Notes: a model not told the origin generated them from the letters alone. Positions 17,677 to 31,018 are shown, numbered from the stretch's first letter. The stretch is DNA of 46,321 nucleotides from an uncultured Lentisphaerota bacterium (GCA_903896595.1 CAITYL010000126.1:1-46321); one strand, 5' to 3'. A program made the numbers and translations.

Positions 17677-20600
17677 ATGTCAACAACCGCCGTCAATACA
17701 CTATCCTTGAACGGGGAATGGCAGCTTGCCCGCTGTCCGCTGAAAAAAACGGCGGACTATGCAAAGCGGCCGCGCCAAGGCGCCATTGACGCCATCGTGC
17801 CGGGCGATGTTCATCTCGATTTGATGAAGACCGGTGAAATTTCCGACCCCCTGATACGGGATCAGGCGAAACATTGCGCCTGGATCGGCGAACGCGAATG
17901 GTGGTATTCCAAGACGTTCCGGGCGACGCTCCCGAAAGGAGCCAGGCACGAACTGGTGTTCGACGGTCTCTGCTACGTGGCGGACGTCTGGCTCAACGGA
18001 ACGCATGTGGCGCGTCATCTGACCATGCACCGTCCGCTGCGCGTGAACGTCACGAAGACCCTCAAGGCCGACGCTGAAAACCTCCTCGTCGTCCGCTTGC
18101 TGGCGTTCGACGCGGAGGCGCTCGAAACGCCCGTCATCTCCCGCGACGCGGAGTGGTCGGACGGCATCGCCGACAAGCGGCATTGCCTCAAACGCGCCGC
18201 CACGCACAAGGCGCTCTACTCGTTCGGCTGGGACTGGACGCAAGGGCTTTCCATCTGCGGCATCTGGCGCGACGTCCGCCTCGAATCGACGCCGGTCGCG
18301 CGGATTGAAAACGTCTTCGTCAGGGCTTCGCGCGACGGCGCCGTCAACGTCTCCTTTGAAACCGACTCAAACCTCCGCGGCATCCGCGCCGCCAAAGCGT
18401 CACTCGTGCTGCGCGAAAAAATCTCCAAAGCGGCCTGCGCCAACGTGGAAATGGAGTTGATCCTCGGCCCCGGCCATGAAGTCTACGCATTCGCGGCCAC
18501 ACTGGAGAAGCCCAAACTCTGGCAACCCGCCGGCCTGGGCGACGCCTTCCTCTACGAAGCCGAAATCGTGCTTTCCCTCAGTGACGGCGTCGCGGACAAA
18601 AGCCTTACGGTCTTCGGGGTCAGAAGCGTCGAGATCGTCGAGAGCCAAGTCAGCGAGACGCAAGGGACCTTCAAGTTCATCGTCAACGGGGAGCCGGTCT
18701 TCCTGAAGGGCGCGAACTGGATTCCGCCGGATATCATTCCCGCGCGAGCTACACCGGAAGTTTACCAGACCCTCATAAGACAAACCGTTGAATGTGGGAT
18801 GAATTACCTCCGCTTTTGGGGCGGGGGCATCTATGAGTCTAGCCTTTTTTACGAGCTTTGCGACGAGCTGGGAATCATGGTCTGGCAGGAGATGATGTTC
18901 AGTTGTCCGGAGTTCCCCGACTTCGATCCCGCCTACGTGGAGGAAAGCCGGAAGGAAGTCGCCTGGGCCGTCAAGGCCTACAGGAACCATCCCTCCGTCA
19001 TCGTCTGGTGCGGTTCCAACGAAACCGACACTCTCCACCTGGAGACCGGGAAGCTGGCGCGGCCAAACGGGAAATACTACGGCTACCGCATCTTGCACGA
19101 CGTCCTGCCTGGCGTCATCGGGCCACTCGACCCGACCCGCGCCTACCTCCCGTCCTGTCCGGCACTGGGCAAGTTCAGTCCTCCCGGAAATCCGCCGCGC
19201 GACTTCAGCTTCGGCACCTCCCACGGCAACTTCGCCCATGCCTTCGCCACGGACGCGGCGTTGGACAACGGCAAGATTCCAGCGTTCCTGAACGAATGCT
19301 ACGCCAACTCCCCCGACCCGGCATGCTCCATCAAGAAATATCTCGCCGAAGCCGACCTGAACGCTTGGGACAACCCGGTTTTCGACGCCCACAGCGTCAT
19401 GAACGTCCAATACAGCGGCGAGCGCGGCCTCTTCTCCGAGCAACTCTACTTCCACCATTCAAGCCGCTTTCCGGACCTCCCGATGGAAGAGACGTTCGCC
19501 GCCTTCCATGACAACCATTGCGAGCTGGTCAAACGCTACACCGAATTCCTGCGCCGTCACCAAGACCTGTGCGGAGGCGTCGCCTTCTGGATGCTGAACA
19601 GCGCCTACACCATGATGGACTGGTCCTTCGTGGACTACTATCTCGTGCCGAAGCCGGTCTTCTACGCGGCGAAACGAGCGAACGTCGTGATCCTACCCAT
19701 CGTTGCCGTTTACGAGGAGCGTCTCGACTTCCATGTCGCCAGCGACTCCCTGAAAGAAACGGGTGCTGAACTGGCCTGCGAAGTCCGCACGTTCAACGGC
19801 GAGACCATTGCCCGCCAGACAAAGCGAATAACCATCAAGCCGAACGTCTCGGAGCTGCACCTTTCCCTCGGCCGCAAGGAGCTGGGCGCTTTCGCGCCGG
19901 AAGACAGCTTCGCCCAAGCCGTCGTGAAACTCGATTCCGGCGAAACCATCCGCAACTACCGCTTCCTGACGAAGCTCCGGGAGTTGCGCCTGCCCGCCGC
20001 CAACGTGACGATAACGGCCGTCGCCGGAGAGCCGGGCGTCTTCGCGCTCTCCAGCAACGTCTTCGTCCGCAGACTGGAACTCCTGCCCAACGACGAACAT
20101 AACCGTCCTGACGACAACCACTTCGACCTCCTGCCGGGAGTCGAAAAGAGGGTCGTCTTCCTAAAGCCGCTGCCGTTGAAGTCCGTCACGCTGACCTGGC
20201 TCAACGACGCGTCACGCGACTGCGTCGTCACCGGCCTGGAGAAGGATGACATCGCCGGCACTTGGAACGTCACCGTCTTCAACGCCACGGCCGGAAAAAT
20301 AGCCGTTTCACCTGAGCTCAAAGGCGCGCCGGGCTGCGTCTTCAACGCGCCTGACCGCGTGGCGTTGGACGCCCACGCGTCCGCCACGATCCCCATTTCG
20401 GCTGGCGTGGACATCCTCACGATGGAGCCCGGGACGCTCGCCTTCCCCATCGATCTTAAAATCGGCTCCGCCCGCGTCCTCGACAGCCTGCTCGCCCCAC
20501 GTCCCTTCTCATTCAAGAGCGGCGTTCTTGAAGTCGCCAACCCATCGAGACAGGCGATCAAAGGCGGAACATTAAGCTTCCATTGCGAAACGTCCGACGG

Positions 20601-21381
20601 GAAGTCGCTGGTGCTTGACACTCCGCCGGTAGAGATTCCGGCCAAAGGCGTTTTCGTCCACGACTTCAAACTGCCGCCGAACTGCCTGCCGCACACCTAC
20701 GCGCTTTGGCGAGGCAAGAAAAAGCTCTGTTCGTTCTGGGGCGAACCAGCCCGCGGCGGCGACCAATGGAATTCCCTGCCCGTGCGTCCGTTCGATGGCA
20801 AGCCGATCAAGGCGTTCAAAACCAAAGGAAACACTCCGAACCTCCAAACGGAAGGCAACGGCTACTTCGTCGAGCCTGGAATGAGCGGCGAAAATCTCGC
20901 GTGGATTGACGAGAGGAACGGACGCTTCGCGTTCTTCCTGCACTACACCGCGAAGTCGCTCTTCTTCGACCTTTTCGTCTGGGACATGCCGTTTGCGCAG
21001 CGGTTCTTCGGAGAGCAAGTCTATCAGGACTCCGCCGCCGAACTGGTGCTGGGCGACCAGGACAACGCGACATACCACGACTATTCGATGGCCCTGACTC
21101 ACGTTGGCCCCGAGCTATTCATCCGCCGCGGCCACGACGGCTTCCGGCATGGTCTGGTAAAAGACGCGTCGCTGGAGATTTTTGACCAGCCGGAAAACGC
21201 GGCGACCTATTACCGCTGCCGTTTCGACCTGGCGAAGATCGGAATGCCCAACTTGTTCAAGCCGGGCGCCTTCAAGATGGCCCTGGTCGTTAGAGGCCAG
21301 GATCAAAAACGGATCGTTCTCTTCAACGGCGTGACTTGCGGCGCTGGGGTCGAGAACGCGGGCGTCGTCACATTAGCGTGA
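17677..21381 (+). CDS. Beta-mannosidase-like glycoside hydrolase family 2 with long C-terminal extension
   Basis: A 1234-residue enzyme. It begins LSLNGEWQLARC and has the sugar-binding sandwich (WIGEREWWYSKTF; CYVADVWLNGTHVARH; HKALYSFGWDWTQGL) typical of beta-mannosidases. The barrel has VFLKGANWIPPD, MNYLRFWGGGIYE and the acid/base Glu449 in WCGSNET. The nucleophile is Glu540 in FLNECYAN. Beta-mannosidases are normally about 820-900 residues. The extra 350 residues contain beta-sandwich modules and an end (NLQTEGNGYFVEPG ... DSAAELVLGDQDNATYHDY) that looks like a CBM9-type domain. ATG 17677 lies two bases after the GH127 stop. No signal peptide is present. It ends the co-oriented run. Confidence 0.88.
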   Translation: MSTTAVNTLSLNGEWQLARCPLKKTADYAKRPRQGAIDAIVPGDVHLDLMKTGEISDPLIRDQAKHCAWIGEREWWYSKTFRATLPKGARHELVFDGLCYVADVWLNGTHVARHLTMHRPLRVNVTKTLKADAENLLVVRLLAFDAEALETPVISRDAEWSDGIADKRHCLKRAATHKALYSFGWDWTQGLSICGIWRDVRLESTPVARIENVFVRASRDGAVNVSFETDSNLRGIRAAKASLVLREKISKAACANVEMELILGPGHEVYAFAATLEKPKLWQPAGLGDAFLYEAEIVLSLSDGVADKSLTVFGVRSVEIVESQVSETQGTFKFIVNGEPVFLKGANWIPPDIIPARATPEVYQTLIRQTVECGMNYLRFWGGGIYESSLFYELCDELGIMVWQEMMFSCPEFPDFDPAYVEESRKEVAWAVKAYRNHPSVIVWCGSNETDTLHLETGKLARPNGKYYGYRILHDVLPGVIGPLDPTRAYLPSCPALGKFSPPGNPPRDFSFGTSHGNFAHAFATDAALDNGKIPAFLNECYANSPDPACSIKKYLAEADLNAWDNPVFDAHSVMNVQYSGERGLFSEQLYFHHSSRFPDLPMEETFAAFHDNHCELVKRYTEFLRRHQDLCGGVAFWMLNSAYTMMDWSFVDYYLVPKPVFYAAKRANVVILPIVAVYEERLDFHVASDSLKETGAELACEVRTFNGETIARQTKRITIKPNVSELHLSLGRKELGAFAPEDSFAQAVVKLDSGETIRNYRFLTKLRELRLPAANVTITAVAGEPGVFALSSNVFVRRLELLPNDEHNRPDDNHFDLLPGVEKRVVFLKPLPLKSVTLTWLNDASRDCVVTGLEKDDIAGTWNVTVFNATAGKIAVSPELKGAPGCVFNAPDRVALDAHASATIPISAGVDILTMEPGTLAFPIDLKIGSARVLDSLLAPRPFSFKSGVLEVANPSRQAIKGGTLSFHCETSDGKSLVLDTPPVEIPAKGVFVHDFKLPPNCLPHTYALWRGKKKLCSFWGEPARGGDQWNSLPVRPFDGKPIKAFKTKGNTPNLQTEGNGYFVEPGMSGENLAWIDERNGRFAFFLHYTAKSLFFDLFVWDMPFAQRFFGEQVYQDSAAELVLGDQDNATYHDYSMALTHVGPELFIRRGHDGFRHGLVKDASLEIFDQPENAATYYRCRFDLAKIGMPNLFKPGAFKMALVVRGQDQKRIVLFNGVTCGAGVENAGVVTLA

Positions 21382-22028
21382 AAGGCGCCACGTTCATGAT
21401 GCGGATCTGGAAAAAGACGCGAGGGTGCGAAACCTTCTGGTGCGTTGCTCGTGCGGTCGCTTCGCTTACATGTTTCCCGGTTTTGGCATGAGGACTTGTC
21501 GGGCGACGAAGCGAGCCGGGTCGCTTCCTAGCGTTCAAGGCCAGCCAACGACTGGAAAAAATACGCTTTTGGGTTAGGGAGGGGGTCTGTATTTCAGTTG
21601 AACCCTTTATGAGGATAAATATTCCTGAAGGCGCATCAGCGAAGTGGGGGTGGCGCATTGAAGCGCATACTTCATTAATTCCCACCTCCCGACCCAATCC
21701 ATGAAATCAAAACTCCTATCAGTAGAGGTGTTTTCAAAAGTGATCTTGAAATAACGCCGAGATTAAAAAGCGGCAAAGGCATTGCCGCACTCCAAAACGA
21801 TGCCAAATTGATCGGGACTTTTGAAAACGGATCAGTAAAAAAACGTGTCACCTGGATACCGGCTCAATTTGACCGATGTATTTTACAGGCGAACCAAACT
21901 CAAAATCCCCAATACGGGTGATTGCAATTTTCTTTCGGACCGGATAGACTCACCATTAGTACGAGGAGCGAGACGCCGCGCCGAGCATTGAAACCAACGC
22001 GCCAACCAAGCACTCAAGGAGATGCGCC
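21382..22028. other. Long intergenic region after the GH cluster
   Basis: No gene is supported in these 647 bases. A short hairpin gaagcga/tcgcttc is at about 21508-21527. A 99-bp repeat-like unit (21730-21828) contains the dispersed 35-bp hairpin. A possible promoter for the downstream SAP gene has TTGCAA (21922-21927) and TAGACT (21945-21950) with 17 bp between them. The stretch 21382-21700 reads like decayed coding DNA but gives no recognisable product. Confidence 0.5.
21730..21828 (-). repeat. MITE-like unit carrying the 35-bp hairpin repeat (copy 2)
   Basis: The perfect 12-bp inverted repeats gttttcaaaagt (21730-21741) and acttttgaaaac (21817-21828) enclose the 35-bp unit at 21765-21799. 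The inner unit is the reverse complement of 4149-4183 with one mismatch, including the gcggcaa/ttgccgc stem and its T run on the minus strand. Copy 1 does not have these outer arms, so the mobile part may be only the inner 35 bp. Confidence 0.6.
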
Positions 22029-22235
22029 ATGGAAAAGCTCACCCTCAACACCATCCGGAAACAGGCCCGCTACTTGGGGGCAACGGTCGACAAGAACGCC
22101 ACAAAAACCGACCTGATCCGCGCCATTCAGGCGGCCGAAGGCAATTATTCGTGCTTTGCCACGCCCTTGGTCACGTCCTGCGGCCAGGAAAACTGCTGCT
22201 GGCGCGGTGACTGCCTCAAATCCGCCACCTGCTAA
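22029..22235 (+). CDS. Small SAP-like domain protein with Cys-rich tail
   Basis: A 68-residue protein. The first 36 residues, with LTLNTIRKQARYLGATVDKNATKTDLIRAIQ, form a SAP/Rho-N-like helix-turn-helix that usually binds nucleic acid. The tail has six Cys (42, 51, 56, 57, 62, 68) in the pattern CF-x8-C-x4-CCWRGDC, which could bind a metal. Similar EGN-x-x-CF and C-x-WR-x-x-C tails are known in small proteins of delta-proteobacterial type, with no defined role. AAGGAG at 22017-22022 gives a strong ribosome site for ATG 22029. It stands alone, followed by the MITE-like element. Confidence 0.75.
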   Translation: MEKLTLNTIRKQARYLGATVDKNATKTDLIRAIQAAEGNYSCFATPLVTSCGQENCCWRGDCLKSATC

Positions 22236-22264
22236 CGCCTTCATTCCCGCAGGTGCATGATAGT

Positions 22265-22490
22265 TTTGTCGGACGATGTTGGGAACCCCCTTTTAAGGAA
22301 AGGCGGTTCCCAAACCCTCCGTCAAACCTTTTTGTGCCTTTTGCGGATTCCGCAGGCAGCCCCCGCTGTCCCAAGCATGGCCTGCCGCACGAATGCTGCC
22401 TGCGGAATCCGCAAAAACGTACAAAAGTTTTGGGAAGGGGCTTGGGGAGCACCCTTTTCCAAAAGGGTGGCCCCAACATCATCCGACAAA
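22265..22490. repeat. MITE-like element with terminal inverted repeats (copy B, complete)
   Basis: The ends tttgtcggacgatgttggg (22265-22283) and the inverted copy at 22472-22490 match at all but one position. Inside lies a hairpin at 22281-22311, the conserved core at 22312-22360, and a perfect 19-bp inverted repeat (22342-22360 with 22395-22413, the word tgcggattccgcaggcagc). The second half carries its own hairpin (22442-22476). The element is therefore two head-to-head halves. No ORF or clear target duplication was found. Partial copies lie at 1-129, 24476-24560 and 33688-33723. Confidence 0.75.
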
Positions 22491-22499
22491 CCTGTCAAG

Positions 22500-22584
22500 C
22501 ACCCCTTGACTTCACCGAGTTGATAATACTAAAAAGAGTACTATTTTATATACTTATATTGGTATACAAGCGTGGTAACGGAGG
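22500..22584 (+). promoter_or_regulatory. AT-rich promoter/operator region of the toxin-antitoxin pair
   Basis: This short stretch is much more AT-rich than the surroundings (gataatactaaaaagagtac and tatatacttatattggtata). It has several -10-like words but no pair of boxes with correct spacing that I can defend. Type II antitoxins usually bind such regions to autoregulate. GGAGG at 22580-22584 is the ribosome site for ATG 22591. Confidence 0.4.
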
Positions 22585-22590
22585 CATAAT

Positions 22591-22848
22591 ATGAACACCC
22601 TGGCGGCACAAGAGATTAAACGGTGCGGCATTAGCGCGGTCGATGACCTGATCGACGATGGCCCCGTCCATGTCATCAAAAACAATCATCCCACCTACGT
22701 CGTCATGCGGGAAGCGGACTACGCCGGCCTGTTGTCGGAACTGGCCGCGAGCCGGCTGGCGGCATCGGTGGCAGACTTGGCGGCGGGACGCGTCCATCGT
22801 GGAACGGCGGACACGCTGATGAGGGAACTCGGGTTGGCGCAATCATGA
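22591..22848 (+). CDS. Type II antitoxin, Phd/YefM-like
   Basis: An 85-residue protein. The N-terminal half (EIKRCGISAVDDLIDDGPVHVIKNNHPTYVVMREADYAGLL) matches the Phd/YefM pattern of a short DNA-binding fold in which a strand reads V-x-x-N-x-x-P-x-x-V-x-x-x-x-x-Y. The C-terminal part (ASRLAASVADLAAGRVHRGTADTLMRELGL) would wrap the toxin. It overlaps the downstream toxin gene by four bases (ATGA), the usual coupling for such pairs. The strong GGAGG ribosome site supports the start. Confidence 0.8.
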   Translation: MNTLAAQEIKRCGISAVDDLIDDGPVHVIKNNHPTYVVMREADYAGLLSELAASRLAASVADLAAGRVHRGTADTLMRELGLAQS

Positions 22849-23135
22849 AAAAAACGGCCGTCTTCACCCTGGTTTGGACGGAGACATTTGCCCGGACGGC
22901 ACGGAAGTTTTTGGGCAAGCATCCCGGTTTGGCGTCGGAATTTCGCGTTGTGCTGGGACTCTTGGAGACCGATCCGCGGGCACCAAGGTTGCGGCTTCAT
23001 GCCTTGGCCGGCCAGCACAAAGGCAAATACGCCGTCAGTCTGACGTATGCGTATCGCATCATTTTGGTCTTGCACATCACGGAGCACGAAGTCGTCTTGC
23101 TCGATGTGGGCAGCCACGATGACGTGTACGGTTAA
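22845..23135 (+). CDS. RelE/ParE-superfamily toxin
   Basis: A 96-residue basic protein. The features of the RelE/ParE fold are present: TETFARTARKFLGKHPGLASEFRVVLGLLETDPRAPRLRLHALAGQHKGKYAVSLTYAYRIILVLHITEHEVVLLDVGSHDDVY. The pattern L-x-G-x-x-x-G-x-x-A-V-x-L-x-x-x-Y-R-I and the ending D-V-G-x-H-D-x-V-Y are typical of YafQ/mRNA-interferase-like and plasmid stabilisation toxins. Its start overlaps the antitoxin stop. The target (mRNA on ribosomes or gyrase) cannot be told from sequence alone. A hairpin lies downstream at 23193-23217. Confidence 0.82.
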   Translation: MKKTAVFTLVWTETFARTARKFLGKHPGLASEFRVVLGLLETDPRAPRLRLHALAGQHKGKYAVSLTYAYRIILVLHITEHEVVLLDVGSHDDVYG

Positions 23136-23192
23136 CCGTGGTACAAGCCTTCACCATGGCGGTGATCCTCACCGCATTCCACGGCCGCGGCA

Positions 23193-23217
23193 GTGTCAGC
23201 CGGACGAAAACTGACAC
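23193..23217. terminator. Hairpin between convergent genes
   Basis: The stem gtgtcag (23193-23199) pairs with ctgacac (23211-23217) around an 11-nt loop, between the ends of the toxin gene (plus) and the peptidase gene (minus). An AAAA run lies inside the loop and no T-run follows, so it is a weak candidate for a bidirectional terminator. Confidence 0.4.
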
Positions 23218-23232
23218 GGGCCGTTGGGATTT

Positions 23233-24213
23233 CTAGCCGCGCCCTGGCGACCGTCGTGATTTGCCCGCCATGACGGCGGCGAAAACGAGCAACCAAAGGG
23301 TCCCCGGTTCGGGCACCAAAATGGCGACGTTTGCCACATAGCCAACCGTCCCTTTGGTCATGTTGGTCGCAAACAGGTAGTCAATGTAGTTGGGCGTGTT
23401 GACGTTGTCGGTGACGGTGTGGTAGTAAGGGTTGCCGTCGGCTTCGATGAGCAGGGCGGCCGGGTAGCCGTTCGCCTCGAAGGACGCATGGTCGCTGTAG
23501 TCGAGTTGGCCGAGGACGGTGGTAGTCAGGCCGCCGTAGGTCTGCACGGCCTCGGCCAGCGCCAGCTTCACGGTGTCGGAGGTGGTGCGCCCGTAAATCT
23601 CGGCGGTGTTTTTTCCGGCGGTGTTGTAGGCGATCATGTCGAGCGAGATCATGCCGAGAATGGTGTCACCGCGCGCCTTGGCGGCACTGGCGTAAGCGGC
23701 ACTGCCAATGAGCCTCATCTCCTCGACGTCGAAGGCAATAAACGCCAGCGTGGCCTCGAAGTCGAATCCCGCCAGGACACGGGCGGCCTCCATGACGCCG
23801 GCGACACCGCTGGCATTGTCGTCGGCACCGGGACAGTTCACCGAATCGAAGTGTGCCCCGATGACGTAGATGTCATTGGGACGCACCGTGCCGGGCAGCA
23901 CGGCCACCACATTCTTGTAGGTGCTGCCGGAGTAGGTGAACGGGTCAAGGGTCGTCGTCAGCCCCAAGCCCGTAAAATGATTGACAATGTTGGTACGGGC
24001 GAGGTCGTGCTGGCCGCTCGTGTAATAGCGGCTGTCGCCGGCTTGGGTGTAGAGCGGATTGACGGTATCCCCGGGGTAGCCGAGATAGCTGCGGTAGCTG
24101 TCATAGCTGACGGCATTCACGACGTCTTGGACGTTCGCCGCCAGCACCCCAAACGCGCCAAACATCATCGTGACGCCGATGACGGAATGGAATTTTGATT
24201 TTAGGTTGAGCAT
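23233..24213 (-). CDS. Secreted M28-family metallopeptidase with PEP-CTERM-like tail
   Basis: A 326-residue protein. MLNLKSKFHSVIGVTMMFGAFGVLAAN is a signal peptide. The di-zinc aminopeptidase ligands of family M28 are all visible: His121 (GAHFDS), bridging Asp131 (GADDNASG), catalytic Glu164-Glu165 (FDVEEM), Asp192 (ISLDMI) and His265 (YYHTVTDN). The C-terminus VPEPGTLWLLVFAAVMAGKSRRS is a PEP-CTERM-type sorting signal, so the enzyme is probably anchored to the envelope or released by an exosortase. The start at 24213 is chosen because the signal peptide begins there; the frame is open to 24444 without a sensible N-terminus. The gene stands alone. Confidence 0.9.
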   Translation of the reverse strand: MLNLKSKFHSVIGVTMMFGAFGVLAANVQDVVNAVSYDSYRSYLGYPGDTVNPLYTQAGDSRYYTSGQHDLARTNIVNHFTGLGLTTTLDPFTYSGSTYKNVVAVLPGTVRPNDIYVIGAHFDSVNCPGADDNASGVAGVMEAARVLAGFDFEATLAFIAFDVEEMRLIGSAAYASAAKARGDTILGMISLDMIAYNTAGKNTAEIYGRTTSDTVKLALAEAVQTYGGLTTTVLGQLDYSDHASFEANGYPAALLIEADGNPYYHTVTDNVNTPNYIDYLFATNMTKGTVGYVANVAILVPEPGTLWLLVFAAVMAGKSRRSPGRG

Positions 24214-24475
24214 GGCGGTGTCCGTTTTCTGGCTTAAGGCGATGAGTCCCGCCCGATACCCGCGACTTACGATTACTTTAGCATGCAGGAATCCGGAAGG
24301 AAAACGCCTTGGCGGTGTGCTGTTCGGGACGGGACGACGCCTCCCGTTTGGGCGCGGTTGCCCTCCCTGGCTCCCCGTGGCGCGCGGACAGGCACGATTG
24401 CCTGTCTCACGTTTTGGCAATGCACGGTTGATTTCCCTTGGCACTCTTGGCGAGAGACTATTTCAGGGGAGCGGT
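24214..24475. other. Intergenic region upstream of the peptidase gene
   Basis: It contains a perfect hairpin gacaggca/tgcctgtc (24387-24394 and 24399-24406) with a 4-nt loop. The word cttggcgagag near 24448 is shared with the palindrome at 4262-4339. No gene is supported. Confidence 0.5.
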
Positions 24476-24560
24476 CTGCGAAATCCGCAAAAAGGCACAA
24501 ACAGGTTTGACGGAGGGTTTGGGAACCGCCTTTCCTCAAAAGGCGGTTCCCAACATCGTC
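24476..24560 (+). repeat. Dispersed palindromic element, copy C
   Basis: The same core as copy A (ctgcgaaatccgc, gcacaaacaggttt, cggagggttt) leads to a perfect 13-bp hairpin: gggaaccgccttt (24521-24533), loop cctca, and aaaggcggttccc (24539-24551). It continues caacatcgtc, which is part of the terminal repeat of copy B. It begins about 20 bases beyond the stop of gltD and could act as its terminator on the minus strand, although no T run follows the stem. Confidence 0.7.
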
Positions 24561-25970
24561 AATCCTGCCGCTCGTTGCCGTCAGGCGGCGCGGGGGGTGG
24601 CGGGTTTGGCCAGGGCGCGCAGGTAGCGGTCCATGCCGGCGGCGGCCTGGCGGCCATCCATCATGGCACGAACGACCAGTGAGGCGCCGCGGTTGAGGTC
24701 GCCGGCCAGGAACACGCCGGGCACGCTGCTCATCAGGTTGGCGTCGAGCACGGGGTCGTTGGCGGCGGTGGTCTGAATCCCGAACCCCTGCAAGACCTTG
24801 CCGTTGCCTTCCTTGGTGAAGCCCATGGCGAGCAGGACGAGGTCGGCGGGGATGTCATGAGTCGTGCCCGCCTTTTCCACGAAGTTCATCCGGCCGCTGG
24901 CGTCCTTTTTCCATTCCACTTCCACGGCGCGGACGGCATGGACGCGGCCATTTTTGCCAAGGAATTCCTTGGTCAGAATGTTCCAGCGGCGTTCGCCGCC
25001 TTCCTCATGCGATGAGGATGAGCGCAGCATGTAGGGCCACTGCGGCCACGGGGTCGAGGCGTCGCGCTCAACCGGGGGTTTGGGCATGATTTCCACCTGC
25101 TGGACCCCGACCGCGCCGTGGCGCAGGGCGGTGCCCAGGCAGTCGGCGCCGGTGTCGCCGCCACCGATGATCAGGACCCGGCGGCCGTCGGCGGTGATCG
25201 CCTCGGCTTCGGGAACGACTTCGCCGGCGCCGCGCTGGTTTTGCTGGATCAGGTAATCCATGGCGAAATGAATGCCGGCCAGCTCGCGGCCGGGAATGGG
25301 CAGGTCACGGGGAATGCGGGCGCCGCCGGCCAGCAGCACCGCATCGTAGGTGCGGCGCAAATAGCCGATGGAGACATCGTCGCCGACACGCACGCCGGTT
25401 TCAAAGCGAACGCCTTCGGCGCGCATCTGGTCCAGGCGCCGGTCGATCACCCACTTCTCCAGTTTGAAGTCGGGAATGCCGTAGCGCAGCACGCCGCCGA
25501 CATGGTCGTGGGCCTCATAAACCGTCACCTGATGGCCGGCACGGGCGAGCTGCTGGGCGGCGGCCAGGCCGGCCGGGCCGGAACCGACCACGGCGGCCTT
25601 GCGCCCGGAACGGACGGCGGCGGGCTGCGGCTGAATCCAGCCTTCGCGCCAGCCGCGTTCGACCAGGTGCAATTCGATCTGGCGAATGGTCACCGGCTGG
25701 TCGTTGGCGCCCAAGGTGCAGGCGGCCTCGCACAACGCCGGACAAATACGCCCGGTGATTTCCGGGAAGTTGTTGGTGCTGTGCAGCAGTTCCAACGCCT
25801 CGCGCCAGCGTTTGCGGTAGACCAGGTCGTTCCATTCGGGAATGAGATTGCGCAGCGGACAGCCGCTCATGTGGCAGAACGGCACGCCGCAATCCATGCA
25901 GCGCGCGCCCTGCTGTTCCAGGGCGGCCTCATCCAACGGTTGCTCGATCTCGCGCCAGTCCCGGAGCCGC

Positions 25971-30641
<4,671 letters not shown>

Positions 30642-31018
30642 AATAAAGCGCCACCTGTCAGACGGTCCGTTGCCGGCCCGCCGTTGCCACCGTGTTCTAG
30701 ACGCGTTGTACCATACCCGCAAACGTAACGGCGTTAAAGAAACTTGTATGCCAAATAGTAAAATTCAACCGCATGCCCCTAATATCCCGATGATTATAAA
30801 TTAACCGTGCATTTACCAAATAACAAAAACTTACATAAATGTAAATATTACTTTATTAATAACAAATTTGTTGGTAAACGGCTCACCTTGGCGAACTACC
30901 GGTTTGACTACTGGCCTCGCATCGGGAGTTGATAGGCGGCGGCATCAACCACAAAGCCCCTTTGCCCCCCCGTTCCACCCCCCGTGGTAAGCAGCCTCCC
31001 CCGCTCGCCACCCGGCAT
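30642..31018. promoter_or_regulatory. Leader and palindromic AT-rich region upstream of gltB
   Basis: The first 80 bases are GC-rich, then comes an AT-rich block at 30730-30890. It holds the palindromes ttacat-aa-atgtaa (30831-30844) and aacaaatttgtt (30861-30872) and the inverted words tttaccaa (30811-30818) and ttggtaaa (30871-30878). Such dyads suggest binding sites for a regulator of the minus-strand gltBD operon, perhaps nitrogen-responsive, but no known consensus is matched. The part 30890-31018 has no gene. Confidence 0.45.

Noticed and set aside
22591-23135. Toxin-antitoxin pair as a new defence system
   Set aside because: Both proteins fit known Phd/YefM and RelE/ParE families, and nothing beyond a standard pair is visible.
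23419-24198. Plus-strand ORF opposite the M28 peptidase
   Set aside because: It is antisense to a gene with all zinc ligands and a signal peptide.
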